DNA of 64,000 nt from Pseudomonas yamanorum (GTDB taxonomy: Bacteria; Pseudomonadota; Gammaproteobacteria; Pseudomonadales; Pseudomonadaceae): assembly GCF_013386765.1 (NCBI RefSeq), contig NZ_JACARE010000010.1, positions 289,420-353,419 on the forward strand, read 5' to 3'. Made by a program: the position numbers and the translations under genes. The notes beneath the pieces are model-generated. The model searched no databases, was not told the origin of the DNA, and saw only the letters and a list, made by a program, of their open reading frames with translations. Numbering within the stretch: the stretch's first letter is position 1; every line of letters begins with the position of its first letter. Of the stretch, positions 23,149 to 31,345 are shown piece by piece.

Positions 23149-23813
23149 GCAGGGCCAGCGCCAAACCGGTAACCCTGGCCGCGCCGGGTCTCGATCACGC
23201 TGCGGCCCAGCTTGCGGCGCAGGTGATTGACGTGCACTTCCAGCACATTGGAATCACGCTCGGTCTCGCCGTCGTACAGGTGTTCGGCCAGGTGGCTTTT
23301 GGAAAGGATTTGCTCGGGGTGCAGCATGAAGTAACGCAGCAGCCGAAACTCGGCGGCAGTCAGTTGGATCTCCTCGCCGTCACGCATCACGCACTGGCGG
23401 CCCTCATCCAGGTGCAAACCGGCGGCCTGCAAGGTGGGCTGATTGGCCTGGCCATGGGAACGGCGCAGCAAGGCCTGGATACGCAGGTGCAGTTCTTCGG
23501 GGTGGAAGGGTTTGCTCAGGTAATCGTCGGCTCCGGCCTTGAGCCCTTCGATGCGCTCGGCCCAGGAGTCGCGGGCAGTGAGGATCAGCACCGGCGTGGC
23601 CAAGCCGGCGGCGCGCCATTGCGTCAGCACCTCAAGCCCGGGCAAACCCGGCAGGCCGAGATCAAGAATGATCAAGTCGTAGGGTTCGCTGCGCCCCTGA
23701 TACACCGCATCGCGCCCGTCCGCCAGCCAGTCCACGGCATAGCCCTGGCGATTGAGCCCGGCCATCAGCTCATCGGCCAGGGGTACGTGGTCTTCCACCA
23801 GAAGCAGGCGCAT
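23145..23813 (-). CDS. carR: Response regulator, CarR/BqsR type
   Basis: OmpR/PhoB-family regulator of 222 residues. The receiver domain (1-115) has acidic Glu7-Asp8, phospho-acceptor Asp51 in [10 protein letters not shown], and the lysine in YLSKPFHP. The winged-helix DNA-binding domain (about 125-220) includes [11 protein letters not shown]. It overlaps the PepSY gene upstream (ATGA) and the kinase downstream by 4 bp, so the four genes are one operon. By analogy with P. aeruginosa it should bind TTAAG-N6-TTAAG; a near match lies at 24500-24515 before the first gene. Confidence 0.88.
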   Translation of the reverse strand: MRLLLVEDHVPLADELMAGLNRQGYAVDWLADGRDAVYQGRSEPYDLIILDLGLPGLPGLEVLTQWRAAGLATPVLILTARDSWAERIEGLKAGADDYLSKPFHPEELHLRIQALLRRSHGQANQPTLQAAGLHLDEGRQCVMRDGEEIQLTAAEFRLLRYFMLHPEQILSKSHLAEHLYDGETERDSNVLEVHVNHLRRKLGRSVIETRRGQGYRFGAGPA

Positions 23814-24136
23814 CAGTCGTCTTCCTTGTCTTTGAGCAGTTGGCCGGTGTTGGCGTCGAGTTCGATCTCGCGTACTACGCCTTCCACTGTCAGCAGTTCG
23901 ATTTCATAGATATAGCGCACAGGACGATCCTTGTGCTCCTCAAGCTCGGCGTCGAGCAACTTGGCGCCCGGGTAGCGCTCGAAAGCCGGGCCAAGCAGAT
24001 GCTCGAGCGGCGCGATCACACCCTTCTGGCGCAGGCGCAGCGCTTCGTCCTGGCCCAGGTCCCGAGCGGCCAGGCTTGAGCAAAATGCCAGGAGCACCAG
24101 CGCCACTTGAACGCTGGTGCGTAGATTTACCTTCAT
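23813..24136 (-). CDS. PepSY domain protein, second of two
   Basis: Small exported protein of 107 residues: an N-terminal signal peptide (about 1-24, ending near SSLAARD), then one PepSY-like domain with [17 protein letters not shown] and [17 protein letters not shown]. The start at ATG 24136 overlaps the stop of the upstream PepSY gene by one base (TAATG) and removes an upstream stretch without signal-peptide character. Related in sequence to its neighbour. It corresponds by position to PA2658/PA2659. PepSY domains are thought to inhibit proteases or bind periplasmic ligands; the role here is unknown. Confidence 0.85.
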   Translation of the reverse strand: MKVNLRTSVQVALVLLAFCSSLAARDLGQDEALRLRQKGVIAPLEHLLGPAFERYPGAKLLDAELEEHKDRPVRYIYEIELLTVEGVVREIELDANTGQLLKDKEDD

Positions 24137-24444
24137 TACGTATCCTGATGATCCTTGAGGACGGCCCCGGTGACGGCGTCCAATTCCAGGTCCCACTCAA
24201 CGCCCTGGGCGTCGCGCAGTTCAACCTGATACAGGTACTTGCCGTATTCCTCTTCAAGCTCGGTTTCATGCACGGTGGCGCCGGGATGTTTGGCGAGTGC
24301 AATGGCGTTGAGCTTCTCGAAAGACACAATGGTACCAGCGTCGCGCAATTTCAGTGCCTCGTCCGGCCCCAGGTCTCGGGCCTGGGCGAGGCCCGCAGTG
24401 AGGGCGATGATACTGCCGGCGATCACGGCTGTGAGGGTTTTCAT
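24136..24444 (-). CDS. PepSY domain protein, first of two
   Basis: Exported protein of 102 residues: signal peptide (about 1-22, ending AGLAQARD) and a PepSY-like domain with ETELEEEYGKYLYQVELRD and ELDAVTGAVLKDHQDT. It shares the pattern ARDLGxDEALxLRxxGxI with the next gene, indicating tandem duplication. ATG 24444 has a cggaga ribosome binding site. It is the first gene of the carRS operon and is preceded by the candidate CarR box. Acidic clusters could bind divalent cations; that is speculative. Confidence 0.85.
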   Translation of the reverse strand: MKTLTAVIAGSIIALTAGLAQARDLGPDEALKLRDAGTIVSFEKLNAIALAKHPGATVHETELEEEYGKYLYQVELRDAQGVEWDLELDAVTGAVLKDHQDT

Positions 24445-24499
24445 GGTGAGTCTCCGTTTCAGGATATTTTGCCTACGGGGCTCACCGTACTGGATCCAA

Positions 24500-24515
24500 C
24501 TTAACTGAAACTGAA
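24500..24515 (-). promoter_or_regulatory. Candidate CarR/BqsR box
   Basis: On the minus strand the sequence ttcag-tttcag-ttaag fits the reported BqsR site TTAAG-N6-TTAAG at 9 of 10 positions. It lies 55 bp upstream of the first PepSY start, consistent with autoregulation. The consensus is recalled from P. aeruginosa work. Confidence 0.55.
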
Positions 24516-24603
24516 TTGCCACCATGGCAATTCTACGCAACACCATTGCCTGCAACCGCGCAGGATTTTCTATACTGCCCTGCTCGCTGTCGATGAGATC
24601 GGT

Positions 24604-25683
24604 ATGACTGCTATCCATATGAAGTTCCCCGCCTTGACCCTCAAGGCCGGCAAACGCGCCTTTGCACGCATTCGCGAACAGGGGCTGGCGCCTGCGGATG
24701 TCGGCATCCTGCCCGGTGCTGCTGGCGGCCCCAAGGCCCTGGGCATCCAGGGCCTGGACCTGGCGCTGTTCGGTGACTGGCTGCCCCGCGCGCCACGCGA
24801 ACGCGCACTGATCGGCGCCTCTATAGGCTCCTGGCGGTTTGCCAGCGCGTGCCTGCCCGACCCGGTGCAAGGTTTGCTCGACCTGGGCCGCCTGTACAAC
24901 GAACAAAGTTTTGCCAAAGGCGTGACCATGGCCGAAGTCAGCCAGAGTTGCGTGCGTATGCTCGATGACCTGCTGGCCGGTCGTGATGCCCGGGTGCTCG
25001 ACAACCCGAACTATCGGCTGAACATCATGGTGGTCAAAAGCCACGGCCTGCTCGCCGACGATCATCGCGGTCGCCTCGGCTTGGGCCTGTCCTCGGTGAT
25101 CGCCGACAACCTGCGGGGCCGCGCTCGGCTGTCACGGCACTTCGAACGGCTGATCGTCCACGACCCGCGCCAGGCGCCACCGCTGCATGCGCTCAAGGAT
25201 TTCCCGTCGCGCTTCCTCAATCTGGAACTGGGCAACCTGCGCCAGGCGTTGCTGGCGTCCGGCTCGATCCCCATGGTGATGCAAGGCGTGCGTGACCTGC
25301 CGGGTGCTGGCGCAGGCACCTACCGCGACGGCGGCCTGCTGGACTATCACCTCGACCTGCCCTACCACGGCGAAGACATCGTGCTGTACCCGCACTTCAC
25401 CGACCGGGTCATTCCCGGCTGGTTCGACAAGGGCTTGCCGTGGCGCCGCGCCAATCAACAGGGCCTGCAGGATGTATTGCTGCTGGCACCGTCGAAGGAA
25501 TACCTGGCCCGCCTGCCCCACGGCAAACTGCCGGACCGCAGTGACTTCAAGCGTTTCATGGGTGATGACCCGGGACGCAACAAGTACTGGCAAACCGCGA
25601 TGAGCGAAAGCCAGCGGCTGGGGGATGAATTCCTGCAACTGGCCGACAACGGCCAATTGGGCGAACGCCTGCTGGCTCTCTGA
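24604..25683 (+). CDS. Patatin-like phospholipase family protein
   Basis: Cytosolic-looking protein of 359 residues with no signal peptide. It shows the patatin layout: an oxyanion-type glycine stretch GILPGAAGGPKALG near residue 34, the nucleophile elbow GASIGSW (Ser in GxSxG, near residue 74), and the catalytic Asp in YRDGGLLDYHLD near residue 240. Likely a lipid acyl hydrolase; the substrate is unknown. Divergent from the carRS operon with a 159-bp intergenic region containing the CarR box, so it could share that regulation. Confidence 0.78.
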   Translation: MTAIHMKFPALTLKAGKRAFARIREQGLAPADVGILPGAAGGPKALGIQGLDLALFGDWLPRAPRERALIGASIGSWRFASACLPDPVQGLLDLGRLYNEQSFAKGVTMAEVSQSCVRMLDDLLAGRDARVLDNPNYRLNIMVVKSHGLLADDHRGRLGLGLSSVIADNLRGRARLSRHFERLIVHDPRQAPPLHALKDFPSRFLNLELGNLRQALLASGSIPMVMQGVRDLPGAGAGTYRDGGLLDYHLDLPYHGEDIVLYPHFTDRVIPGWFDKGLPWRRANQQGLQDVLLLAPSKEYLARLPHGKLPDRSDFKRFMGDDPGRNKYWQTAMSESQRLGDEFLQLADNGQLGERLLAL

Positions 25684-25688
25684 TCCCC

Positions 25689-25790
25689 CCGTAGCAGCTG
25701 TCGAGCTTAAGCGAGGCTGCGTCGGCAGCACCTCGGTTTACCAGGCAAACCGTAAACGCAGCCTCGCTAAAGCTCGACAGCTGCTACGTA
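25689..25790. repeat. Inverted repeat, GTAGCAGCTGTCGAG family, copy 3
   Basis: Starts gtagcagctgtcgagctt just after the patatin stop and ends agctcgacagctgctac. Third copy within 9.7 kb, again at a gene 3-prime end. Confidence 0.85.
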
Positions 25791-25862
25791 GGGTGCGCGC
25801 GCGGTGGCAACAAACTGTTAAACTCGCCGCCTGCCAGACACCTGACCGAGCTGAAAAATACT

Positions 25863-26219
25863 GTGGAAATCTTCAAGGAATTTACATTCGAATCCGCCCA
25901 CCGCCTGCCCCACGTGCCCGAAGGCCACAAGTGCGGGCGCCTGCATGGCCATTCGTTCAAGGTGGCAATCCACCTCAGCGGCGACCTCGACCCGCATACC
26001 GGCTGGATCCGTGACTTCTCGGAGATCAAGGCGATTTTCAAGCCGCTCTACGAACGCCTCGACCACAACTACCTCAATGACATCCCGGGCCTTGAGAACC
26101 CGACCAGCGAAGTGCTGGCCAAATGGATCTGGACTGAATTGAAACCGTTGTTGCCGGAACTCAGCGCGATTCGCATCCATGAGACCTGCACCAGTGGCTG
26201 CATTTATCGCGGCGAATGA
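25863..26219 (+). CDS. queD: 6-carboxytetrahydropterin synthase
   Basis: Converts 7,8-dihydroneopterin triphosphate to 6-carboxy-5,6,7,8-tetrahydropterin in queuosine biosynthesis. The 118-residue protein has the zinc ligands His in FESAHRL and in RLHGHSF, a catalytic Cys in HKCGRLHG, the Asp-His pair DHNYLND, and the C-terminal glutamate in [11 protein letters not shown]. The start is GTG at 25863; no strong ribosome binding site precedes it, but the sequence begins exactly where the family does. A strong terminator follows directly. Confidence 0.95.
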   Translation: MEIFKEFTFESAHRLPHVPEGHKCGRLHGHSFKVAIHLSGDLDPHTGWIRDFSEIKAIFKPLYERLDHNYLNDIPGLENPTSEVLAKWIWTELKPLLPELSAIRIHETCTSGCIYRGE

Positions 26220-26232
26220 GCTGGTGATGTAG

Positions 26233-26260
26233 AAAAAACCACCCTTGCGGTGGTTTTTTT
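26233..26260 (+). terminator. Rho-independent terminator after queD
   Basis: aaaaaaccacc / ggtggttttttt hairpin with a short loop and a seven-T run, 14 bp after the queD stop. Symmetric A and T tracts could also serve the minus strand. Confidence 0.93.
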
Positions 26261-26310
26261 ATGCCGGTGACTCCCTTACAGTCGTGGCCTCTTGTAAAGG
26301 AAGCGCTGCG

Positions 26311-26763
26311 ATGCCATCCCTTATCCGCCCTGCTACCGTTGACGATGTCGCCACCATCGAGACCATCGTCCACGCCGCCTACTCCCCTTACATCGAACGC
26401 ATCGGGCGCAAGCCAGGGCCGATGCTGGATGATTATCGCCAACAGGTCGCTGCTGGACGCGTACATGTGCTGGAGAGCTCCGGCCGGGTGCACGGCTTTG
26501 TCGTACTGATCCATGAGGACGAGTACCTGCTGCTGGATAACCTGGCCGTCGACCCCGGCGCCCAGGGGTTGGGTTACGGGCGCCTGCTGCTGGAGTTCAC
26601 GGAACAGCAAGCCCACCAGGGTTTCGTGCGCCTCTACACCAATGAGGCAATGACCGAAAACCTCGCGCTGTACACCCGCAAGGGCTATGTGGAAACCCAC
26701 CGCGCCGAGGAAAACGGCCTGCGTCGGGTTTACCTGCAAAAAGACCTCACTGCCTCTCGCTGA
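26311..26763 (+). CDS. GNAT family N-acetyltransferase
   Basis: 150-residue acetyl-CoA-dependent acyltransferase of unknown substrate. It has the GNAT core: an N-terminal strand IRPATVDDVATIE, the central DEYLLLDNLAVDP strand, and the pyrophosphate-binding loop AQGLGYGRLL (the Q/RxxGxG/A motif), followed by LYTNEAMTENLALYTRKGY. ATG 26311 was chosen because aaaggaag is 8 bp upstream and the preceding open frame runs through the queD terminator. The next gene begins 11 bp downstream, so the two are likely cotranscribed. Confidence 0.85.
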   Translation: MPSLIRPATVDDVATIETIVHAAYSPYIERIGRKPGPMLDDYRQQVAAGRVHVLESSGRVHGFVVLIHEDEYLLLDNLAVDPGAQGLGYGRLLLEFTEQQAHQGFVRLYTNEAMTENLALYTRKGYVETHRAEENGLRRVYLQKDLTASR

Positions 26764-26773
26764 AGGAATTCCC

Positions 26774-27397
26774 ATGGAAAACACCTGGCTGGCCCAGGCC
26801 AAGCGCTTGCAAGCATTGGCCTCCACGGGGCTGCATTTCTGCACCGATGACTTCGAGCGCGAGCGCCTCGAGGAAATCGCCCAGATCGCCCACAGCATGC
26901 TCGCGCAGTTGGGCGAAGTGCCGCTGGAGCGCATCACCGGGCTGGTGCCGGACTTTGCCAAGCGCTATTCGACGCCGATGATTGATGTACGGGGTGCGGT
27001 GATTGACGGTGACCGGATCCTGTTGGTGCGTGAGTTGACGGATGGTTGCTGGGCGTTGCCCGGAGGCTATGCGGATATTGGTTTGTCGGCCGCTGAAAAC
27101 ATCATCAAGGAAATCCGCGAAGAGGCCGGGCTGACAGTTACCGCTCGGGCGCTGTACAGCGTCACCCATAAGGCCAAAGGTTTGTACCGGCCCGATATCC
27201 GGGACTTCTACAAACTCTATTTTCTGTGCGAGCGGGTTGATCAAGTGGCGCCGGCTGCCGGTTTCGAAACCACGGAAGTCGGCTTCTTCAGGCTCGATGC
27301 CCTGCCGCCGCTCTCCCGTGGCCGCACCATTGAAAGCGACCTTGAGGCCGCGTTTGCGTTTCATCGAGGGGAGACCACCCACACCCTGTTCGATTGA
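26774..27397 (+). CDS. NUDIX hydrolase with N-terminal NUDIX-associated domain
   Basis: 207-residue protein. The N-terminal helical part (about 1-65) resembles the domain found in front of ADP-ribose/ADP-glucose-type NUDIX enzymes. The NUDIX domain follows, with the box near residues 97-119. The box ends KEIREEAGL, keeping the metal-binding glutamates, but its first conserved Glu (GxDxGE) is Leu (ADIGL) and the usual Arg before the first Glu is Lys. Probably hydrolyses a nucleoside diphosphate derivative; the substrate is unknown. It follows the GNAT gene closely. Confidence 0.82.
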   Translation: MENTWLAQAKRLQALASTGLHFCTDDFERERLEEIAQIAHSMLAQLGEVPLERITGLVPDFAKRYSTPMIDVRGAVIDGDRILLVRELTDGCWALPGGYADIGLSAAENIIKEIREEAGLTVTARALYSVTHKAKGLYRPDIRDFYKLYFLCERVDQVAPAAGFETTEVGFFRLDALPPLSRGRTIESDLEAAFAFHRGETTHTLFD

Positions 27398-27402
27398 AAA
27401 AC

Positions 27403-27425
27403 GGGTGATCCAATTTGTATCACCC
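27403..27425. terminator. Weak hairpin after NUDIX gene
   Basis: Stem gggtgat / atcaccc with a 9-nt loop, 5 bp after the stop codon. There is no U-run on the plus strand, but five A residues precede it, which would read as a T-tract on the minus strand. Possible terminator, low confidence. Confidence 0.4.
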
Positions 27426-27500
27426 TTGCACCGCTTTCGCGCCTGACTGGGCAGAAAGACCAATCCCTCCCGCGTGTTCTCCCTGTTTGGCTATAAATAC

Positions 27501-27515
27501 TGTGCAACGTGCACA
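27501..27515. promoter_or_regulatory. Candidate operator upstream of codB
   Basis: tgtgcaacgtgcaca is a palindrome with 6-bp arms around acg, 85 bp before codB and just after the A+T-rich ctataaatac. It is a plausible binding site for the PucR-type regulator encoded two genes on, but this is inference only. Confidence 0.35.
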
Positions 27516-27599
27516 GCGCTGACCGTGCGCACGTCACTGCGTTGCAGTTGGCACGCCGGGTGCAATAGGCCTGCGTCACTCATTCAGGGAGAAAGGCAC

Positions 27600-28868
27600 A
27601 TGACGCAGAACGAACCGGGCAATGACTACCCTCTCAGCGAGGTGCCCATGCATGCCCGCAAAGGCCTGGCCTCCACCGCCATGGTGCTGCTGGGCTTTAC
27701 CTTTTTTACCGCGACCATGTTCGCCGGCGGCAAATTGGGAGTGGCCTTCAGCTTCACCCAAATGCTCGGCGTCGTGGCCCTGGGTAACCTGTTGTTGGGT
27801 ATCTACGCCGCAGGGCTGGGTTACATCGCGTTCAAGAGCGGTTTGAATTCGGTACTGATGGGGCGCTTCTGCTTTGGCGAAGTGGGCAGCAAGCTGAGCG
27901 ACTTGATCCTCGGTTTCACCCAGATCGGCTGGTACGCCTGGGGCACCGCCACGGCGGCCGTGGTGCTGGGCAAATATTTCGAATTGAGCCAGGGCAGCGT
28001 GCTCGGGCTGATGGTGCTGTTCGGCATGGTGTTCTGCGCGACGGCCTACGTGGGGTATCGCGGGCTGGAGATCCTGTCCTACATCGCCGTACCGGCCATG
28101 GGCATTTTGCTGTTTCTGTCGATGTGGGTGGCCACCGTCAAGGTCGGCGGTCTGGATGGGCTGTTGGCAGTAGTGCCGACCGGCGAGCTGGATCTGTCCA
28201 CCGCCATCACGCTGGTGTTCGGCACCTTCGTCAGCGGCGCGACCCAGGCCACCAACTGGACGCGGTTCTCGCGCTCGGCCAAGGTCGCGGTGCTGGCCAG
28301 CCTGATCGGCTTCTTTATCGGCAATGGCTTGATGGTGCTGATTGGTGCCTATGGCGCCATCGTCTACCAGCAACCGGACGTGGTCGAAGTGTTGCTGCTG
28401 CAAGGTTTTGCCATGGCCGCCATGGCCATGCTGCTCCTGAATATCTGGAGCACCCAAGACAACACCATCTACAACTTCGCCGTCGCCGGCTGCAACCTGC
28501 TGCGCACCAAACGCCGCAAAACCGTGACCCTGGCCGGCGCGGTGATCGGCACCCTGCTGGCGCTGCTGGGCATGTACGACATGCTGGTGCCCTACCTGAT
28601 CCTGCTGGGCACGGTGATTCCGCCGATCGGCGGGGTGATCATGGCGGACTTTTTCTATCGCTACCGCGGCCACTACCCGCGCCTGGCCGAGACGCGCCTG
28701 CCGGCATTCAACTGGCCCGGGCTGATCGCCTATGCCGTGGGCACGGTACTGGCCTTTCATTCGCCGTGGGTCGCTCCGCTGGTGGGGATTGTGGCGGCGT
28801 CGCTGACCTACATCGTGCTGACCAGCGTCCTGCGCGTGCGGGCACCGTTGGCTGACGCCCAGGCATGA
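27600..28868 (+). CDS. codB: Cytosine permease
   Basis: Imports cytosine across the inner membrane. The 422-residue protein belongs to the NCS1 (purine-cytosine permease) family, with about 12 hydrophobic segments and the conserved FGTFVSGATQATNWTRFSR and NIWSTQDNTIYNF stretches. ATG 27600 has an agggagaaagg ribosome binding site; an upstream in-frame start from 27474 would add a non-conserved cysteine-rich extension. First gene of a three-gene cytosine-use operon with the regulator and codA. Its stop overlaps the next start by 4 bp. Confidence 0.9.
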   Translation: MTQNEPGNDYPLSEVPMHARKGLASTAMVLLGFTFFTATMFAGGKLGVAFSFTQMLGVVALGNLLLGIYAAGLGYIAFKSGLNSVLMGRFCFGEVGSKLSDLILGFTQIGWYAWGTATAAVVLGKYFELSQGSVLGLMVLFGMVFCATAYVGYRGLEILSYIAVPAMGILLFLSMWVATVKVGGLDGLLAVVPTGELDLSTAITLVFGTFVSGATQATNWTRFSRSAKVAVLASLIGFFIGNGLMVLIGAYGAIVYQQPDVVEVLLLQGFAMAAMAMLLLNIWSTQDNTIYNFAVAGCNLLRTKRRKTVTLAGAVIGTLLALLGMYDMLVPYLILLGTVIPPIGGVIMADFFYRYRGHYPRLAETRLPAFNWPGLIAYAVGTVLAFHSPWVAPLVGIVAASLTYIVLTSVLRVRAPLADAQA

Positions 28869-30082
28869 GCCTGACCATCGCCGATGTGCTGGCCTTGCCC
28901 GGGCTGGAGTCGATGTGCCTGCGGGCCGGGGAAGCCGGCCTGGAGAACGCGGTGCGCTGGCCCTATGTGGCGGAAAACAGCGGCATCGCCGAATGGGTGC
29001 TGGGGGGCGAACTGGTGTTCATCACCGGTATCAATCACCCCCGGGATGAGGCCAACCTGCTGGTGTTGCTGGACGAGGCCTGTCAGCGCCAGGTCGCCGG
29101 GCTGGTGATTCTCACGGGAGCGGACTATATCCAGGCGATCCCGCAGCGCTTGCTGGAAGCCGCGCAAGACGCGGGCATGCCGCTGATCGAGCAGCCGTAC
29201 TCGTTGAAGATGGTGCTGGTGACCCAGGCCATCGGTTCGGCGTTGATCCAGTCGCAACAGTTGGGGCGCTCGCGGCACGATGTATTGGAACGCCTGCTGG
29301 CCGGTGACTATCAATCCCTGGATTTGCTGCTGCACCGCGCCGCGCAATTGGGCATGCCGTTGGCCGGGCATTGGCAGCTCGTCCAGTTGCAGCTGGACGG
29401 CAGCGATGCACTGTTTGCCCAAGGCGAGGCGCCGGTGGTCGAAGCACAGCTGGCCCGTCAGCACGATGCCATTACCCGTCGTCTGCGCCAGTTTTCCGCG
29501 CAGCATCCGTCGCGTTTGCCCGTGCAGGGGCGTGCCGGGCAATGGACAATGCTGTTGCCTGCGGCCGACGCAGGCGAGGCATTGGCCAACCGTCAGTTGT
29601 TGGCGGGCTGGTTGAAAGCGCTGAACCTGCGCCTGGCGCCGCTGAAACTGTTTATCGGCCTGAGTGCCGCCGCGCACCCGCCCGCTCGCCTGGCCCAGGC
29701 CCTGGACGAAGCGCGCCAGGCGTTGGCGGCGGCGCGGCGGTTCAGTGAGCGCGCCGGGTTGTGTGTCTACGATGAGCTGGGGGTACTCAAGTTGCTCAGC
29801 GGCGTACGTGATCGCGCCGTGCTCGACCAGTTTCTCAACGAACGCCTGGGGCCGCTGTTGCGCCACGACCTGCACCATGGCCCAAGCCTGATGCCAACCC
29901 TGGAGGCCTGGTTCCACGAGAATGGTAACCTTGTGGCCGCCGCCCAGCGGCTGGCGGTTCACCGCAACACCCTGACGCACCGCGTCCAGCGCATCGAAGC
30001 CCTGTGCGGGCTGACGCTGGACAATTCTTATGACCGCCTGGACATCGGCATCGCGCTGATGATCTGGCGGCTGTCTGCCTGA
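28865..30082 (+). CDS. PucR family transcriptional regulator
   Basis: 405-residue regulator. The N-terminal PucR-type domain (about 6-125, LTIADVLALPGLESMCLRAG) is followed by a variable middle and a C-terminal helix-turn-helix (about 340-400) with LEAWFHENGNLVAAAQRLAV and HRNTLTHRVQRIE. PucR proteins often respond to purines or related nitrogen compounds. Lying between codB and codA, and overlapping codB by 4 bp, it most likely controls cytosine use and its own operon. The ligand is not known. Confidence 0.88.
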   Translation: MSLTIADVLALPGLESMCLRAGEAGLENAVRWPYVAENSGIAEWVLGGELVFITGINHPRDEANLLVLLDEACQRQVAGLVILTGADYIQAIPQRLLEAAQDAGMPLIEQPYSLKMVLVTQAIGSALIQSQQLGRSRHDVLERLLAGDYQSLDLLLHRAAQLGMPLAGHWQLVQLQLDGSDALFAQGEAPVVEAQLARQHDAITRRLRQFSAQHPSRLPVQGRAGQWTMLLPAADAGEALANRQLLAGWLKALNLRLAPLKLFIGLSAAAHPPARLAQALDEARQALAAARRFSERAGLCVYDELGVLKLLSGVRDRAVLDQFLNERLGPLLRHDLHHGPSLMPTLEAWFHENGNLVAAAQRLAVHRNTLTHRVQRIEALCGLTLDNSYDRLDIGIALMIWRLSA

Positions 30083-30109
30083 CTGTTTTTTGCCAAGAGG
30101 AACTTGCCC

Positions 30110-31345
30110 ATGCACATCATCAACGCCCGCCTGCGCAACCGTGAAGGCCTGCATGATCTGCACCTGGAACACGGCCGGATCGCCAGCATCACCCAACAAG
30201 GCGCGGCGCCCATCGCAGGCCCCGACGACCTGGACGCCGCCGGCAACCTGGTGGTGCCACCCTTCGTCGAACCGCACATCCACCTCGACGCCACCCTGAC
30301 CGCCGGCGAACCCCGCTGGAACATGAGCGGCACATTGTTTGAAGGCATCGAGTGCTGGGGCGAACGCAAGGCCACCATCACCCTGGAAGACACCAAGACC
30401 CGCGCCAGGAAAACCATCCAGACCCTGGCCGCCCATGGCATCCAGCATGTGCGCACCCATGTCGACGTCACCGACCCGGACCTCACCGCGCTCAAGGCGA
30501 TGCTTGAAGTGCGCGAGGAAAGCACCCACCTCATCGACCTGCAAATCGTCGCGTTCCCCCAGGAAGGCATCGAGTCCTACCGCAATGGCCGCGAGCTGAT
30601 GGAAGAAGCTATCCGCTTGGGCGCCGACGTGATCGGCGGCATCCCGCACTTTGAATACACCCGCGACCAAGGGGTGAGTTCGGTGAAGTTCCTGATGGAC
30701 CTGGCCGAGCGCACCGGTTGCCTGGTGGACGTGCACTGCGACGAAACCGACGACCCTCATTCGCGCTTTCTCGAAGTGCTGGCCGAAGAAGCCCGCAGCC
30801 GCGACATGGGCGCCCGCGTGACCGCCAGCCACACCACGGCCATGGGCTCTTACGACAACGCCTACTGCGCCAAGCTCTTCCGCCTGCTGGGCCACTCTGG
30901 CATCAGCTTTGTCTCCTGCCCCACCGAAAGCATTCACTTGCAGGGCCGCTTCGACACCTTCCCGAAACGCCGAGGCGTGACCCGGGTCAACGAACTGCTG
31001 GAAGCCGGCATGAACGTCTGCTTCGGCCAGGACTCCATCGTCGATCCCTGGTATCCCCTGGGTAACGGCAACATCCTGCGGGTGCTGGAAGCCGGCTTGC
31101 ATATCTGCCACATGCTCGGCTATCGCAACCTGCAAAGCGCCCTGGACCTGGTCACCGACAACAGCGCCAAGGCCATGGCCCTGGGAGATCGTTATGGCCT
31201 GGAACCGGGACGCCCGGCGAACCTGTTGATCCTGTCGGCGGACAGCGACTATGAAGTGATTCGCAGCCAGGGCTTGCCGTTGTATTCGATTCGCGCGGGC
31301 AAAGTGTTGATGAAACGCCGGCCGGCGCAGGTGGAGTTTTTATAA
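30110..31345 (+). CDS. codA: Cytosine deaminase
   Basis: Hydrolyses cytosine to uracil and ammonia in the cytosol. The 411-residue amidohydrolase has the metal-binding EPHIHLDATLT near residues 57-67, the catalytic glutamate region DVHCDETDD, ASHTTAM, and the metal Asp in CFGQDSIVDPW, as in E. coli CodA (iron or zinc dependent). ATG 30110 was preferred to TTG 30104 because agagg is 9 bp from it. Its TAA stop shares the palindrome ttataa with the stop of the convergent gene. Confidence 0.93.
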   Translation: MHIINARLRNREGLHDLHLEHGRIASITQQGAAPIAGPDDLDAAGNLVVPPFVEPHIHLDATLTAGEPRWNMSGTLFEGIECWGERKATITLEDTKTRARKTIQTLAAHGIQHVRTHVDVTDPDLTALKAMLEVREESTHLIDLQIVAFPQEGIESYRNGRELMEEAIRLGADVIGGIPHFEYTRDQGVSSVKFLMDLAERTGCLVDVHCDETDDPHSRFLEVLAEEARSRDMGARVTASHTTAMGSYDNAYCAKLFRLLGHSGISFVSCPTESIHLQGRFDTFPKRRGVTRVNELLEAGMNVCFGQDSIVDPWYPLGNGNILRVLEAGLHICHMLGYRNLQSALDLVTDNSAKAMALGDRYGLEPGRPANLLILSADSDYEVIRSQGLPLYSIRAGKVLMKRRPAQVEFL

